In this document: positions 1 to 5,874 of the stretch, one piece after another
Layout of the letters: every line of letters starts with the position of its first letter
How positions within the stretch are numbered: the first letter of the stretch is position 1
Assembly (NCBI GenBank): GCA_035570275.1
Contig: DATMNI010000009.1
Span: forward strand, 1 to 6,583
Reading direction: 5' to 3'
Length of the DNA: 6,583 nt
Source: DATMNI01 sp035570275
Lineage (GTDB): Bacteria > Acidobacteriota > Terriglobia > Bryobacterales > Bryobacteraceae
Made by a program: the position numbers and the translations under genes
The notes under the pieces: model-generated
Databases searched by the model: none
What the model was told of the DNA's origin: nothing
What the model saw: only the letters and a program-made list of their open reading frames with translations

Positions 1-399
1 GCACGGCAGCGCTTCAGCACGCTGCTGTTGGCCGGCTTTTCGCTGGTATCGCTGCTGCTGGCGGCTGTCGGGATCTACGGCGTGCTGGCCTATTCGGTGA
101 CAGAGCGAACCCGGGAGATTGGCGTGCGCGTGGCGCTGGGCGCCGAGCCGTCCCGAATCCTGGCGTTAATACTGGGCAGCGGGATGCGCGTGGTACTGGT
201 GGGCGCGGCGGTTGGTCTGGGCGGCGCGCTGGCGCTGACCGGGCTGCTGAAGAGCCTGCTCTTTGGCGTGAAACCGCACGATGCGGGGACGCTGGCGGCA
301 GTGGTGGCAGTGCTCATCGGCGTGTCGTTGGTGGCGGCCTGGCTGCCGGCCCGGCGCGCGGCCCATTTAGCGCCCGTGGATGCGTTGCGCGCGGAATGA
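1..399 (+). CDS. ABC transporter permease, FtsX/MacB-like (C-terminal part, 5' end outside window)
   Basis: The frame is open from the first base and ends at TGA 397-399, giving 132 codons of a larger gene whose start is to the left. Three hydrophobic segments are visible, at about residues 8-30, 56-83 and 95-115 of the fragment. Between the first two lies a cytoplasmic-type stretch with VTERTREIGVRVALGA, and the end reads PARRAAHLAPVDALRAE. This is the usual closing module of FtsX-domain permeases of the MacB class, and the exact wording is typical of the large acidobacterial duplicated orphan permeases. Family members sit in the inner membrane and work in mechanotransmission or export of peptides, lipoproteins or small molecules. 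The substrate cannot be read from this fragment. An internal TTG at 28 is only an artefact of the truncated view and not a start. Confidence 0.9.
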   Translation, partial: ARQRFSTLLLAGFSLVSLLLAAVGIYGVLAYSVTERTREIGVRVALGAEPSRILALILGSGMRVVLVGAAVGLGGALALTGLLKSLLFGVKPHDAGTLAAVVAVLIGVSLVAAWLPARRAAHLAPVDALRAE

Positions 400-482
400 T
401 GCTGCAGGTCTTGGGGCGTGAGCGGCGCACGGGTGGTTTGGCGAAGAGACGGGTGGCAGGGTGCAGCGGCGGATCGATCCCA

Positions 483-528
483 CCTCTTGCATCCTCTTGC
501 ATACAGCCCCGGCCTCTTGCATACAGCC
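483..528. repeat. Three copies of CCTCTTGCAT upstream of the NIPSNAP gene
   Basis: CCTCTTGCAT occurs at 483-492, 493-502 and 513-522. The last two copies extend to the 16-mer CCTCTTGCATACAGCC (493-508 and 513-528). Each copy contains TTGCAT, which also serves as the likely -35 hexamer of the rRNA promoter further right. The array may therefore be a set of -35-like elements for the NIPSNAP gene. However, the -10 candidates are weak: TACCGT at 540-545 lies 17 nt after the third copy, and no copy has a good TATAAT-like partner. A simple slipped duplication is equally possible. Confidence 0.75.
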
Positions 529-553
529 AAGATCTCGGATACCGTGGAGTCCC

Positions 554-1354
554 ATGGACCGACGTTCCTTCTTCCAATCGTTAACCGCCGCCGGCATGCT
601 CTCGCAAGCGCCCACGCCCGCGGCCGCGCAAGAAGCGGCGAGCGCGCACCCGGCCGGCCGCAAAACCCGCCTTTACCGCATGGATTATTTCTATTACCGC
701 CAGGGCGATCAGGGCACGCGCATCAACCAGTTCCTCGCGTCGCAGATGCCGCTGTTCACCAGGCACATCCACACGCTGGGGGTCTTCAACGCGGTGGTGA
801 CGCCGCTGCTGCAGACCACGCTGGTCTTAAGCGGCTTTTCCAGTTTCGAGGAAATGACGGGCGCGGGCGGCGCCATCGAGGGCGATTCCGGATACCAGAA
901 AGCTCATGAGGAGTTCGAACGCGGCGGCGAACCGCCCTACGATACAGCCGAGCGGCAATTGCTGCAGGCCACCGATTTCTCACCCGAGATCGTCCCGCCG
1001 GCCGAGAAGCCGAAGAGCCCGCGCTACTTCGAACTGCGCATCTACCACTCGCCCACGCAGCGGCAATTGCGCCAGGTGCATGAACGCTTCGCCGGGGCGG
1101 AGATCGCGATTTTCCACCGTTCGGGCGTGCATCCGTTGTTTTACGCGGACACCATCATCGGCCGCGAGTTGCCCAACCTCACGTACCTGATCCCGTTTGC
1201 GGCGCTGGCGGACCGCGAAAAGGCGTGGGATGCGTTTGGCGCCGATCCCCAGTGGCTGAAAGCGCGCGCCGATTCCATCGCCAAGGGCGGCCAGATCGTG
1301 AATTACAACAACCTGTCGTTGTGGAAGGCGACCGGGTTTTCGCCGATTCAGTAG
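554..1354 (+). CDS. Secreted NIPSNAP-domain protein with Tat-like signal
   Basis: This is a 266-residue protein. The frame is open upstream to 461, but ATG 554 is preferred: GGAG lies at 546-549, and the protein then begins MDRRSFFQSLTAAGM, a twin-arginine (RR-x-F-F) signal with an Ala-rich stretch ending near AAAQ (residue 26). A first half (about residues 39-102: RLYRMDYFYYRQGDQG to SGFSSFEEM) looks like a divergent NIPSNAP/dimeric alpha-beta-barrel unit. A second, clearer NIPSNAP domain covers about 158-258: YFELRIYHSPTQ, IFHRSGVHPLFYADTIIG, LTYLIPFAALADREKAWDAFGADPQW. NIPSNAP proteins have a ferredoxin-like fold and no settled enzymatic role in bacteria. Tat-exported versions are common in Acidobacteria and Planctomycetes. 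Fold and export are well supported, but the function is unknown. The gene stands alone, between the permease on the same strand and a convergent gene. Confidence 0.87.
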   Translation: MDRRSFFQSLTAAGMLSQAPTPAAAQEAASAHPAGRKTRLYRMDYFYYRQGDQGTRINQFLASQMPLFTRHIHTLGVFNAVVTPLLQTTLVLSGFSSFEEMTGAGGAIEGDSGYQKAHEEFERGGEPPYDTAERQLLQATDFSPEIVPPAEKPKSPRYFELRIYHSPTQRQLRQVHERFAGAEIAIFHRSGVHPLFYADTIIGRELPNLTYLIPFAALADREKAWDAFGADPQWLKARADSIAKGGQIVNYNNLSLWKATGFSPIQ

Positions 1355-1360
1355 CGGACT

Positions 1361-1459
1361 TCAGGGCGCGGCTTTCGCGAAGGCGGCGATTAGGTCGAGC
1401 GTGTTTTCTGGCCAGTCCGTCGCGATGGCCGCACATAAAGCCCAGTCCAGCGATGAAAG
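1361..1459 (-). pseudogene. Possible remnant of a glycerophosphodiester phosphodiesterase C-terminus
   Basis: In the space between two convergent genes, the minus strand has a 32-codon open stretch bounded by TAA upstream and TGA at 1361-1363. It contains AIATDWPENTLDLIAAFAKA and has the normal codon bias of the surrounding genes. The piece resembles the last strand and helix of GDPD-type TIM barrels, which commonly end with a G-V-D-x-I-x-T-D-x-P-E/D motif. There is no start codon, and the frame is closed immediately upstream. If the reading is right, this is the tail of a degraded gene. The match is short and from memory, so chance similarity cannot be excluded. Confidence 0.3.
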
Positions 1460-1482
1460 TTAAGCTCCGGTTCCCTGGGCTT
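1438..1482. terminator. Inverted repeat between convergent genes, possible terminator
   Basis: AAGCCCAG (1438-1445) and CTGGGCTT (1475-1482) form perfect 8-bp arms around a 29-nt spacer. The element lies between the ends of the NIPSNAP gene (+) and the BNR gene (-), where a shared terminator would be expected. On the minus strand the stem runs into CTTTATGTG, a weak T-rich tail. On the + strand there is no T tract. The long loop makes this a modest candidate. Confidence 0.35.
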
Positions 1483-1496
1483 CACCGCCCTCTCAC

Positions 1497-2351
1497 TCAA
1501 GGTTTGCAGATTCCCAGCTTCACACTGAACGCCGCCTCGCTGATCCAGCGCTGGCCGCCCCTGTGCTCGATGTGGAACGACTTCGTGGCGGCATCCGCGC
1601 GGATGCGCCAGTCCGGATTCGCGGCCGCCCCGGACTTCAGGCGCAGCGGCTTGACGCTGGTCTGCCGGATGCCCCAGCTATCGCCGCCATCCTGCGATTC
1701 GTACAGTTCGTAGCGGTCGCCGTCGCTGCCCAAGCCGCGGTCGATGATCAGGCTGCCCGTCTTGGGGCCGTCGAAATAGACCTGCACGATAGAACCGAGG
1801 CGGGGCTCGCTGAAGATCGCGCTGGGGCGCCAACTCTTGCCGCCATCGTGCGTAATCAGGAGAAACGGGTCCTGCGGAAGCGGGGAGGGGGAGAGGCCGT
1901 TCACCAAGCCGTTTTCGGCGTCGATGAACTGGATATGATCCAGACCCGCGCCGCGGATGCGCTCGTGCACTTCACGCCAGGTGCGGCCGGAATCCTCGCT
2001 GCCCAGCAACACCGAATACAGCGTGGCCGCCTCCGCGTGAATGTTTCCCGCGGCAAAAATCCGATTGCCCGCCGAAGCCGTGACGGCTAACTCCAGGTAG
2101 ATCTGGCAAGGGTCGTCTTCGGAGCAGGCCAAGCCGCCGGAACGGACGTCCTCCTCGGAGCATTGGAACCCAACCAGCATCGGCTTGCCGGTGTTTTCGA
2201 GCACCGGCGGCGGTACTGGGACAATCGGGGCGGGAGCAACCGGGGCTGGGGCAACCGGAGGGCTGGGCGGCTGGTCCTGCGCCAACGCCGCCAGAGCCAA
2301 CGCCACAAACGGGGCCAGAGCCCCTGGCAGAATTGGTATTCGAGGTCTCAT
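1497..2351 (-). CDS. Secreted Asp-box (BNR/sialidase-type repeat) protein
   Basis: The protein has 284 residues, starting at ATG 2349-2351 and ending at TGA 1497-1499. The N-terminus is a signal peptide (MRPRIPILPGALAPFVALALAALA, cleavage likely after Ala24). A Pro/Ala-rich spacer of PAPVAPAP type follows (residues 28-50), typical of a linker to the cell surface or periplasm. The folded part carries three Asp-box motifs, S/T-x-D-x-G-x-T/S-W: SEDSGRTW (118-125), THDGGKSW (167-174) and SQDGGDSW (219-226). These mark beta-propeller folds such as sialidases, VPS10 and Ycf48/Hcf136-like proteins. Cys64, 76, 82 and 282 could form disulfides. No sialidase catalytic residues can be identified and the protein is short for an enzyme, so a binding or scaffold role is more likely than glycan hydrolysis. 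No strong ribosome binding site is visible. The nearest upstream gene on the same strand, cysK, ends 233 nt away, so it is probably transcribed separately. Confidence 0.82.
   Translation of the reverse strand: MRPRIPILPGALAPFVALALAALAQDQPPSPPVAPAPVAPAPIVPVPPPVLENTGKPMLVGFQCSEEDVRSGGLACSEDDPCQIYLELAVTASAGNRIFAAGNIHAEAATLYSVLLGSEDSGRTWREVHERIRGAGLDHIQFIDAENGLVNGLSPSPLPQDPFLLITHDGGKSWRPSAIFSEPRLGSIVQVYFDGPKTGSLIIDRGLGSDGDRYELYESQDGGDSWGIRQTSVKPLRLKSGAAANPDWRIRADAATKSFHIEHRGGQRWISEAAFSVKLGICKP
2202..2270 (-). repeat. Pro/Ala-rich linker coding repeat in the BNR protein
   Basis: On the minus strand this stretch encodes about 23 residues made almost only of Pro, Ala and Val (PPVAPAPVAPAPIVPVPPPV). 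The DNA contains near-repeats of the form GGGGCTGGGGCAACCGG. Such low-complexity tracts vary in length between strains and here separate the signal peptide from the beta-propeller domain. Confidence 0.6.
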
Positions 2352-2463
2352 GGCTCTAAAGGGCTAACTTGAAATGGCTCTTTCGTAAATCGCGAAATAA
2401 GACCGAAACTAGTAACATCGTCCGCGGGTTATACCGTCTACTTGGTAAATCCCCGTTACGACG

Positions 2464-2500
2464 GCGGGCGCACTCACCCCTATCACCCAAATGCGCCCGC
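2464..2500. terminator. 9-bp hairpin downstream of cysK, possible terminator
   Basis: GCGGGCGCA (2464-2472) and TGCGCCCGC (2492-2500) are perfect complements around a 19-nt loop. The hairpin lies 85 nt beyond the cysK stop and before the BNR gene on the same strand, a sensible place to end the cysK transcript. There is no T run on the minus-strand side; the T-rich side (TCTTTCATTCT) is on the + strand. It could instead be a stabilising 3' structure or part of the BNR gene's upstream region. Confidence 0.35.
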
Positions 2501-2514
2501 TCTTTCATTCTCCC

Positions 2515-2559
2515 CTGGTTTGTGTAAGGCTGGTTTGTCCAAGGCTGGTTTGTCCAAGC
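2515..2559. repeat. 15-bp tandem repeat, three units
   Basis: CTGGTTTGTCCAAGG-type units lie at 2515-2529, 2530-2544 and 2545-2559. The second and third differ only at the last base, and the first has TGT instead of TCC inside. A decayed fourth copy (CGGGTTGTCAAATTGG) continues toward the cysK stop. The block sits in the cysK 3' flank. Because 15 is divisible by three, the units read as a five-residue repeat (WTNQP) in one minus-strand frame, but that frame is the shadow of cysK and not a gene. Confidence 0.8.
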
Positions 2560-2584
2560 CGGGTTGTCAAATTGGCCGGTCAAG

Positions 2585-3544
2585 TTAGTCGTCAAACATG
2601 CCCTCAAACAGAGCGGCGCTGAGATACCTTTCGGCGGCATCGGGCAGGATGGCGACGATGGTCTTGCCCGCAAACTCCGGCTGGCTTCCCAAACGGACCG
2701 CCACCGCCACCGCGGCGCCGCAGGAAATGCCCGCCAGTATTCCTTCCTCTTTGGCCAGGCGGCGCGCAAATTCGATGGACTCTTCATTGTCGACCAACTC
2801 CACGCGATCCACCATTTTCAGGTCCAGCGTATCCGGAATGAAACCGGCGCCGATGCCTTGGATCTTGTGCGGCCCGGGCCGCATTTGCTGACCGGCCAGG
2901 TGCTGGGTGATCACGGGGCTGCCAATGGGCTCCACACCCACCGATAGAATCTTCTTGCCCTTGTCTTTCTTAATGTAGCGCGAGACGCCGGTGATGGTGC
3001 CGCCCGTGCCGATGCCGGATACCAGAACGTCAATCGCGCCATCGGTATCCTCCCAGAGTTCCGGACCAGTCGTGCGGAAATGGATCTCGGGATTCGCCGG
3101 GTTCTTGAACTGTTGCAGCAGCACATAGCGCTTGGGCTCGGCAGCCACCATCTCTTCAGCCTTGGTGATAGAGCCGGCCATTCCCAGTGAACCATCGGTC
3201 AGCAGCAGGTTGGCTCCCAGAGCCTTCAGAACCTTGCGCCGCTCCACGGACATGGTTTCCGGCATGGTCAGCGTGATGGGGTAGCCCCGCGCGGCCGCCA
3301 CGAAAGCCAGCGCGATGCCGGTGTTGCCGCTGGTGGGCTCTATCAGCTCCTTACCGGGCTTCAGGATGCCGCGCTTCTCCGCGTCCCACACCATGGATGC
3401 GCCGATGCGGCACTTCACCGAATAAGCCGGATTCCGGCCCTCGATCTTGGCCAGGATGGTAGCCTTGGCGCCATCGGTCACGCGGTTCAGGCGAACCAGC
3501 GGCGTGCGGCCGATGCTGAGCGAATTGTCGTCGTAAACTCGCAA
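2585..3544 (-). CDS. cysK: Cysteine synthase (O-acetylserine sulfhydrylase)
   Basis: This is a PLP enzyme of the cytoplasm that makes L-cysteine from O-acetylserine and sulfide, the last step of sulfur assimilation. The 319-residue length matches known CysK proteins, and the sequence follows E. coli CysK over its whole length. PLP-binding Lys44 lies in NPAYSVKCRIG. The substrate loop is PTSGNTG (70-76). The phosphate-cradle loop is GIGTGGT (177-183). KIQGIGAGFIP and EEGILAGISCGAA follow, the latter where E. coli has GISSGAA. The start is placed at TTG 3542-3544, giving (M)RVYDDNSLSIGRTPLVRL, which aligns with other CysK N-termini. A strong GGGAG site (3553-3557) lies 8 nt upstream, inside the end of the preceding regulator gene. 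The frame stays open further upstream, but that stretch overlaps the regulator and matches nothing in the family. The gene starts 2 nt after the regulator's stop codon, implying one transcript and translational coupling. Confidence 0.96.
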   Translation of the reverse strand: MRVYDDNSLSIGRTPLVRLNRVTDGAKATILAKIEGRNPAYSVKCRIGASMVWDAEKRGILKPGKELIEPTSGNTGIALAFVAAARGYPITLTMPETMSVERRKVLKALGANLLLTDGSLGMAGSITKAEEMVAAEPKRYVLLQQFKNPANPEIHFRTTGPELWEDTDGAIDVLVSGIGTGGTITGVSRYIKKDKGKKILSVGVEPIGSPVITQHLAGQQMRPGPHKIQGIGAGFIPDTLDLKMVDRVELVDNEESIEFARRLAKEEGILAGISCGAAVAVAVRLGSQPEFAGKTIVAILPDAAERYLSAALFEGMFDD

Positions 3545-3546
3545 CT

Positions 3547-3987
3547 TTAGATCTCCCAGTTCAATACGAATTTGTTCTGTTGGTCGTGCCAGCGGCGAAT
3601 CAGTTCGGCGAAACTGGTCTTGTCGACGATGCCGGAAACGGCTTGATCCACCTGCTGCCACGTGTCGGTGAAAGGCGTAGCGGCCTGGGCGCCCGCGACC
3701 GGGGAGCGCGTCCGATTCTTGCCATGTTGTGCGCCTTCCACAAAGCGCAGGACCTCTCCCACGGTGATGGATTCGGCGGGCCGCGCCAGCAGATATCCGC
3801 CCTCGGCCCCGCGGCGCGATTCCACAAAACCGGCCTGCTTGAGGCTGGCCAGGATCAACTCCAAAAACTTTTGCGGGATCTTCTGGCGGCCGGCGATGTC
3901 AGCGATGCGTATGGGTTCGCCGGGACGCTGCGAAGCCAGGTCAAAGATCGCCTGCAACGCGTATTCCCCTTTAACGGATATGTTCAT
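3547..3987 (-). CDS. Rrf2-family transcriptional regulator, CymR-like (no Fe-S cysteines)
   Basis: The protein has 146 residues, beginning MNISVKGEYALQAIFDLA as Rrf2 proteins do. A winged helix-turn-helix covers about residues 1-83: recognition region IADIAGRQKIPQKFLELIL, wing SRRGAEGGYLLARP, then ITVGEVLRFVEGA. A helical tail (TWQQVDQAVSGIVDKTSFAELI) probably serves dimerisation. Iron-sulfur members such as IscR and NsrR carry three Cys near residues 90-106; this protein contains no cysteine at all, so it cannot sense through a cluster. That, and cysK starting 2 nt downstream, point to a CymR-type regulator of cysteine metabolism. In Bacillus, CymR represses cysteine genes and acts in complex with CysK. 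The regulatory target here is an inference from context. No good ribosome binding site precedes the ATG. The upstream hydrolase gene ends 54 nt away, so read-through from it is possible. Confidence 0.92.
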   Translation of the reverse strand: MNISVKGEYALQAIFDLASQRPGEPIRIADIAGRQKIPQKFLELILASLKQAGFVESRRGAEGGYLLARPAESITVGEVLRFVEGAQHGKNRTRSPVAGAQAATPFTDTWQQVDQAVSGIVDKTSFAELIRRWHDQQNKFVLNWEI

Positions 3988-4015
3988 CTGGGACCGGACG
4001 GTGGAATCACCTGTA

Positions 4016-4035
4016 TCCTAGTAGAGATTGTAGGA
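4016..4035. promoter_or_regulatory. Candidate operator for the Rrf2 regulator
   Basis: TCCTA (4016-4020) and TAGGA (4031-4035) form an inverted repeat with a 10-nt spacer, in the 54-nt gap between the hydrolase stop and the regulator start. Two 5-bp half-sites about 15 nt apart centre to centre could suit a dimeric winged-helix protein binding its own promoter. On the minus strand, CTGACA lies just before it and a TAGGATACA stretch overlaps it, so an internal promoter is conceivable. The arms are short and the reading is tentative. Confidence 0.3.
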
Positions 4036-4041
4036 CTTCTG

Positions 4042-4746
4042 TCAGGTGGTGCGCAACAGAAAGCGCTCGACTTTCGGAGCCATGTATTCGAGAACGTTCA
4101 GCAGGTCGTGGCCGGAATCCAGCACTTCCAGGGTAGCGTTGGGGTGCGTGGCGGAGAATTCCCGGGAGTAGCGGACTGGAACCACATCGTCGCCGGCGCC
4201 ATGAAAAAGCAGCGCGGGCTGGTGGAAGTCCGGATAATCCTCATACCGCGCGGCATCTTCCAGCAAGGCATACGAGAGGCTTCGCGTACGGTTTTCGCCG
4301 TAGTGAAAAACTTCCATGGCACCGGCGCTTTGCCACTGGGCAACCTGCTCCGCCCCCAGGCGCTCCGGCCATCGCCGGGCGAAGCCGAATGCGGGCGCCA
4401 GCAACACCAGACGCACTACTTCGGGGTGGCGCGCGGCGTACAATGCGGCCAGATAGCCGCCCAGGCTCGATCCCATCAGAGCAACCGGTTCGGGATGCCC
4501 ACTGGGCCCGGTTGCCCAATCAGCCGCCCAATGAGCCGCCTGCTGCACGGCGCGTTCGACCACCGCGAGCTGACCGGTGATGGTGAGGTGTTCGAAGTCC
4601 CCGGCGGCCAAGTCGGGGATCTCCACGCGAGCGCCGGCAGCCTGCAGGCGTTGACGAAAGTAGCGTGCTTTGCTGGAAGAAGGTCCGGAGGCGAACCCGT
4701 GAAGGTAGACGATGCGGGTCATTTCGCCGATCATTTCGCTGGTCAT
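4042..4746 (-). CDS. YqiA/YcfP-like alpha/beta-hydrolase (esterase)
   Basis: The protein has 234 residues from ATG 4744-4746. It opens with RIVYLHGFASGPSSSKARYF, the oxyanion and N-terminal signature of the YqiA-type small esterases. The nucleophile elbow is GSSLGG with Ser94. The acid is Asp186 in HGAGDDVVP, and His213 in DSGHD completes the catalytic triad. It is a cytoplasmic serine hydrolase acting on short esters; the natural substrate is unknown. Its start overlaps the stop of the upstream gene as ATGA, so the two are translationally coupled. Two further in-frame ATGs, at 4732-4734 and 4720-4722, lie in exact 12-nt steps. The third (MTRIVYLHGF) is where most relatives begin, so the true start could be up to eight codons later. 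Confidence 0.88.
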   Translation of the reverse strand: MTSEMIGEMTRIVYLHGFASGPSSSKARYFRQRLQAAGARVEIPDLAAGDFEHLTITGQLAVVERAVQQAAHWAADWATGPSGHPEPVALMGSSLGGYLAALYAARHPEVVRLVLLAPAFGFARRWPERLGAEQVAQWQSAGAMEVFHYGENRTRSLSYALLEDAARYEDYPDFHQPALLFHGAGDDVVPVRYSREFSATHPNATLEVLDSGHDLLNVLEYMAPKVERFLLRTT

Positions 4747-4754
4747 TTCTTGGC
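4719..4754 (-). repeat. Three 12-bp units each carrying an ATG at the hydrolase start
   Basis: On the + strand the units read TCATTTCGCCGA, TCATTTCGCTGG and TCATTTCTTGGC, so the minus strand shows GAAATGA three times at 12-nt spacing. All three ATGs are in the hydrolase frame, and the outermost also forms the ATGA overlap with the previous gene. The pattern looks like in-frame duplication of a start region. Confidence 0.7.
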
Positions 4755-5702
4755 AGGCGGCGGCGCGGTGCCTGGGCTCTCGGGCAACTCCGTAAACTTG
4801 ATGTCGGTATCGGCGCCGAACAGCTTGAAGGGTTCGTAGCGGTAAAGGTTTTCGGTGATAAGGTTGCCGTCGATGAGGTGGCGATGGACCACGGATGCCG
4901 GCATGAGGAATCCGTGTGTGGATTGGACGTAGTCCACGGTTGCTTCCTCGCGGCTGACGTGCCCGTTGGCCGCGCGCTCGGTCCAGGTTTCAATGCGGAG
5001 GGGGAGACCGTCGGACTTGCGGGCGAGAAGGCGGCCTTGCAGGGTGCGGCGCGAGGCCTGGTTGCCGGCGAAGACGAGAACGCCGGCATCGGAGGATTTC
5101 TGCCGCCAGGAGACGGCGATGGCGGGGTCCGCGCCCACCTGCTCGTCGCCGGAAATCCGGAACTCCATGTTTTCCTGGGCGCGTTTCGCGAAGCCCAGCA
5201 GGATCAGGCCGTAGTCGGTCGCAATATCCACCAAGCCGTGCTTGGCAAAATCCTCCAGCATGCGTTTTCGAACGCGATCGTCGGGGGACTTGATGCCAAG
5301 TGAGAGCGCGTGGCGGGCGCTTTCGGAGCTTTGGACCTTACGGCCATCCACCTCTACGACCTGGCGAAGTTCGAAGAGGTCGTGCGAGGTGGATTCTTTG
5401 AGGGTGCCCACGCTGTATTCGGAAACGATCAGGCGAGACTGGAGACGGGGTTTGGGTATGTCGGTGGCGGCTTTACCGATTCGCGGGCGGAAGCGGGAAG
5501 GTGGCATCAGCGCGCGCTGTTCGAGGGTCTCCAGGGTTAGAGCTTTGGGCGCATTTTGCGCCAGGGCCTCGGCCTCTTCGGCCGCACGGGAGAGAATCTC
5601 GGGAAGGCCCAGGGCTGCGGCTGGGTCCTGGATGGCCAGGAACAGGGTCAGGAACAACCACATAATGTCTATTCTAACCCCTTTTCCCGATGCCTCGCTC
5701 AT
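4743..5702 (-). CDS. Secreted protein of unknown function
   Basis: The protein has 319 residues if started at ATG 5700-5702 (MSEASGKGVRIDIMWLFLTLFLAIQDPAAA), which gives a signal peptide with basic residues before the hydrophobic core. AAGG (5712-5715) stands 9 nt before this start. The alternative ATG at 5661-5663 (MWLFLTLFLA, 306 residues) has a bare hydrophobic start and no ribosome binding site. The mature part is alpha-helical at first (EILSRAAEEAEALAQ), then mostly beta-type sequence. Its late stretch, GRLLARKSDGLPLRIETWTER followed by VDYVQSTHGFLMPASV and YRYEPFKLFGADT, recalls LolA-like or lipoprotein-sorting folds, but I cannot assign a family. The tail is Pro-rich (ESPGTAPPPAKK). 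It is the first gene of the minus-strand cluster and overlaps the hydrolase start by 4 nt. Confidence 0.8.
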   Translation of the reverse strand: MSEASGKGVRIDIMWLFLTLFLAIQDPAAALGLPEILSRAAEEAEALAQNAPKALTLETLEQRALMPPSRFRPRIGKAATDIPKPRLQSRLIVSEYSVGTLKESTSHDLFELRQVVEVDGRKVQSSESARHALSLGIKSPDDRVRKRMLEDFAKHGLVDIATDYGLILLGFAKRAQENMEFRISGDEQVGADPAIAVSWRQKSSDAGVLVFAGNQASRRTLQGRLLARKSDGLPLRIETWTERAANGHVSREEATVDYVQSTHGFLMPASVVHRHLIDGNLITENLYRYEPFKLFGADTDIKFTELPESPGTAPPPAKK

Positions 5703-5726
5703 CCATAACTACCTTATTTTCAAAAC

Positions 5727-5754
5727 ATTATGTGAAGCCATGACGATTTTCGAA
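5727..5754 (-). promoter_or_regulatory. Candidate promoter of the minus-strand gene cluster
   Basis: Reading on the minus strand, TTCGAA (5749-5754) is followed after 16 nt by CATAAT (5727-5732). Transcription would begin near 5720, leaving a short leader of about 18 nt before the ATG at 5702. The -10 box is good and the -35 box poor. It sits back to back with the rRNA promoter, with about 30 nt between their core elements. Confidence 0.35.
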
Positions 5755-5763
5755 GAATCTGGC

Positions 5764-5813
5764 GAAATATTTTTCACAAACCTCTTGCATCCGGCGCGAA
5801 CGCTTGTTATTCT
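5764..5813 (+). promoter_or_regulatory. rRNA operon promoter with UP-like element
   Basis: TTGCAT (5785-5790) and TATTCT (5808-5813) are spaced by exactly 17 nt, as in a housekeeping sigma-70-type promoter. Just upstream, 5764-5780 (GAAATATTTTTCACAAA) is AT-rich in an otherwise GC-rich region, at the position where UP elements contact the RNA polymerase alpha subunit. Transcription should start near 5819-5821, about 400 nt before mature 16S rRNA. No comparable second promoter was found closer to the 16S gene. Confidence 0.75.
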
Positions 5814-5849
5814 GAGCGAGTCACCAACTTGAGGATCTGAGGAATCGCA

Positions 5850-5874
5850 CGCCCTTGCGAAGTTTTAAAGGGCG
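5850..5874 (+). other. Hairpin at the start of the rRNA leader
   Basis: CGCCCTT and AAGGGCG form a 7-bp stem with an 11-nt loop, starting about 30 nt after the expected transcription start. It is followed by GGCAAACAG rather than a T tract, so it does not look like a terminator. It may act with the boxA-like site further down in antitermination, as boxB-type stems do, or simply stabilise the leader. Confidence 0.5.

Noticed and set aside
483..528. CRISPR-like array
   Set aside because: There are only three 10-bp copies at uneven spacing (10 and 20 nt), with no spacers of normal length and no cas genes.
1563..2090. 175-codon + strand open frame opposite the BNR protein
   Set aside because: The minus strand carries three Asp-box motifs and a signal peptide; the + frame is its shadow.
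2356..2787. 143-codon minus-strand frame including a WTNQP repeat
   Set aside because: Most of it overlaps the end of cysK out of frame, and the repeat is a by-product of the 15-bp tandem units.
3580..4839. 419-codon open frame on the + strand opposite the regulator and hydrolase genes
   Set aside because: It lies wholly opposite well-recognised minus-strand genes. Its translation has no recognisable domain and is explained by high GC content.
4665..5303. 212-codon + strand open frame opposite the secreted unknown protein
   Set aside because: It is antisense to a gene with a signal peptide and coherent beta-type sequence; the + strand translation shows no motif or start signal.
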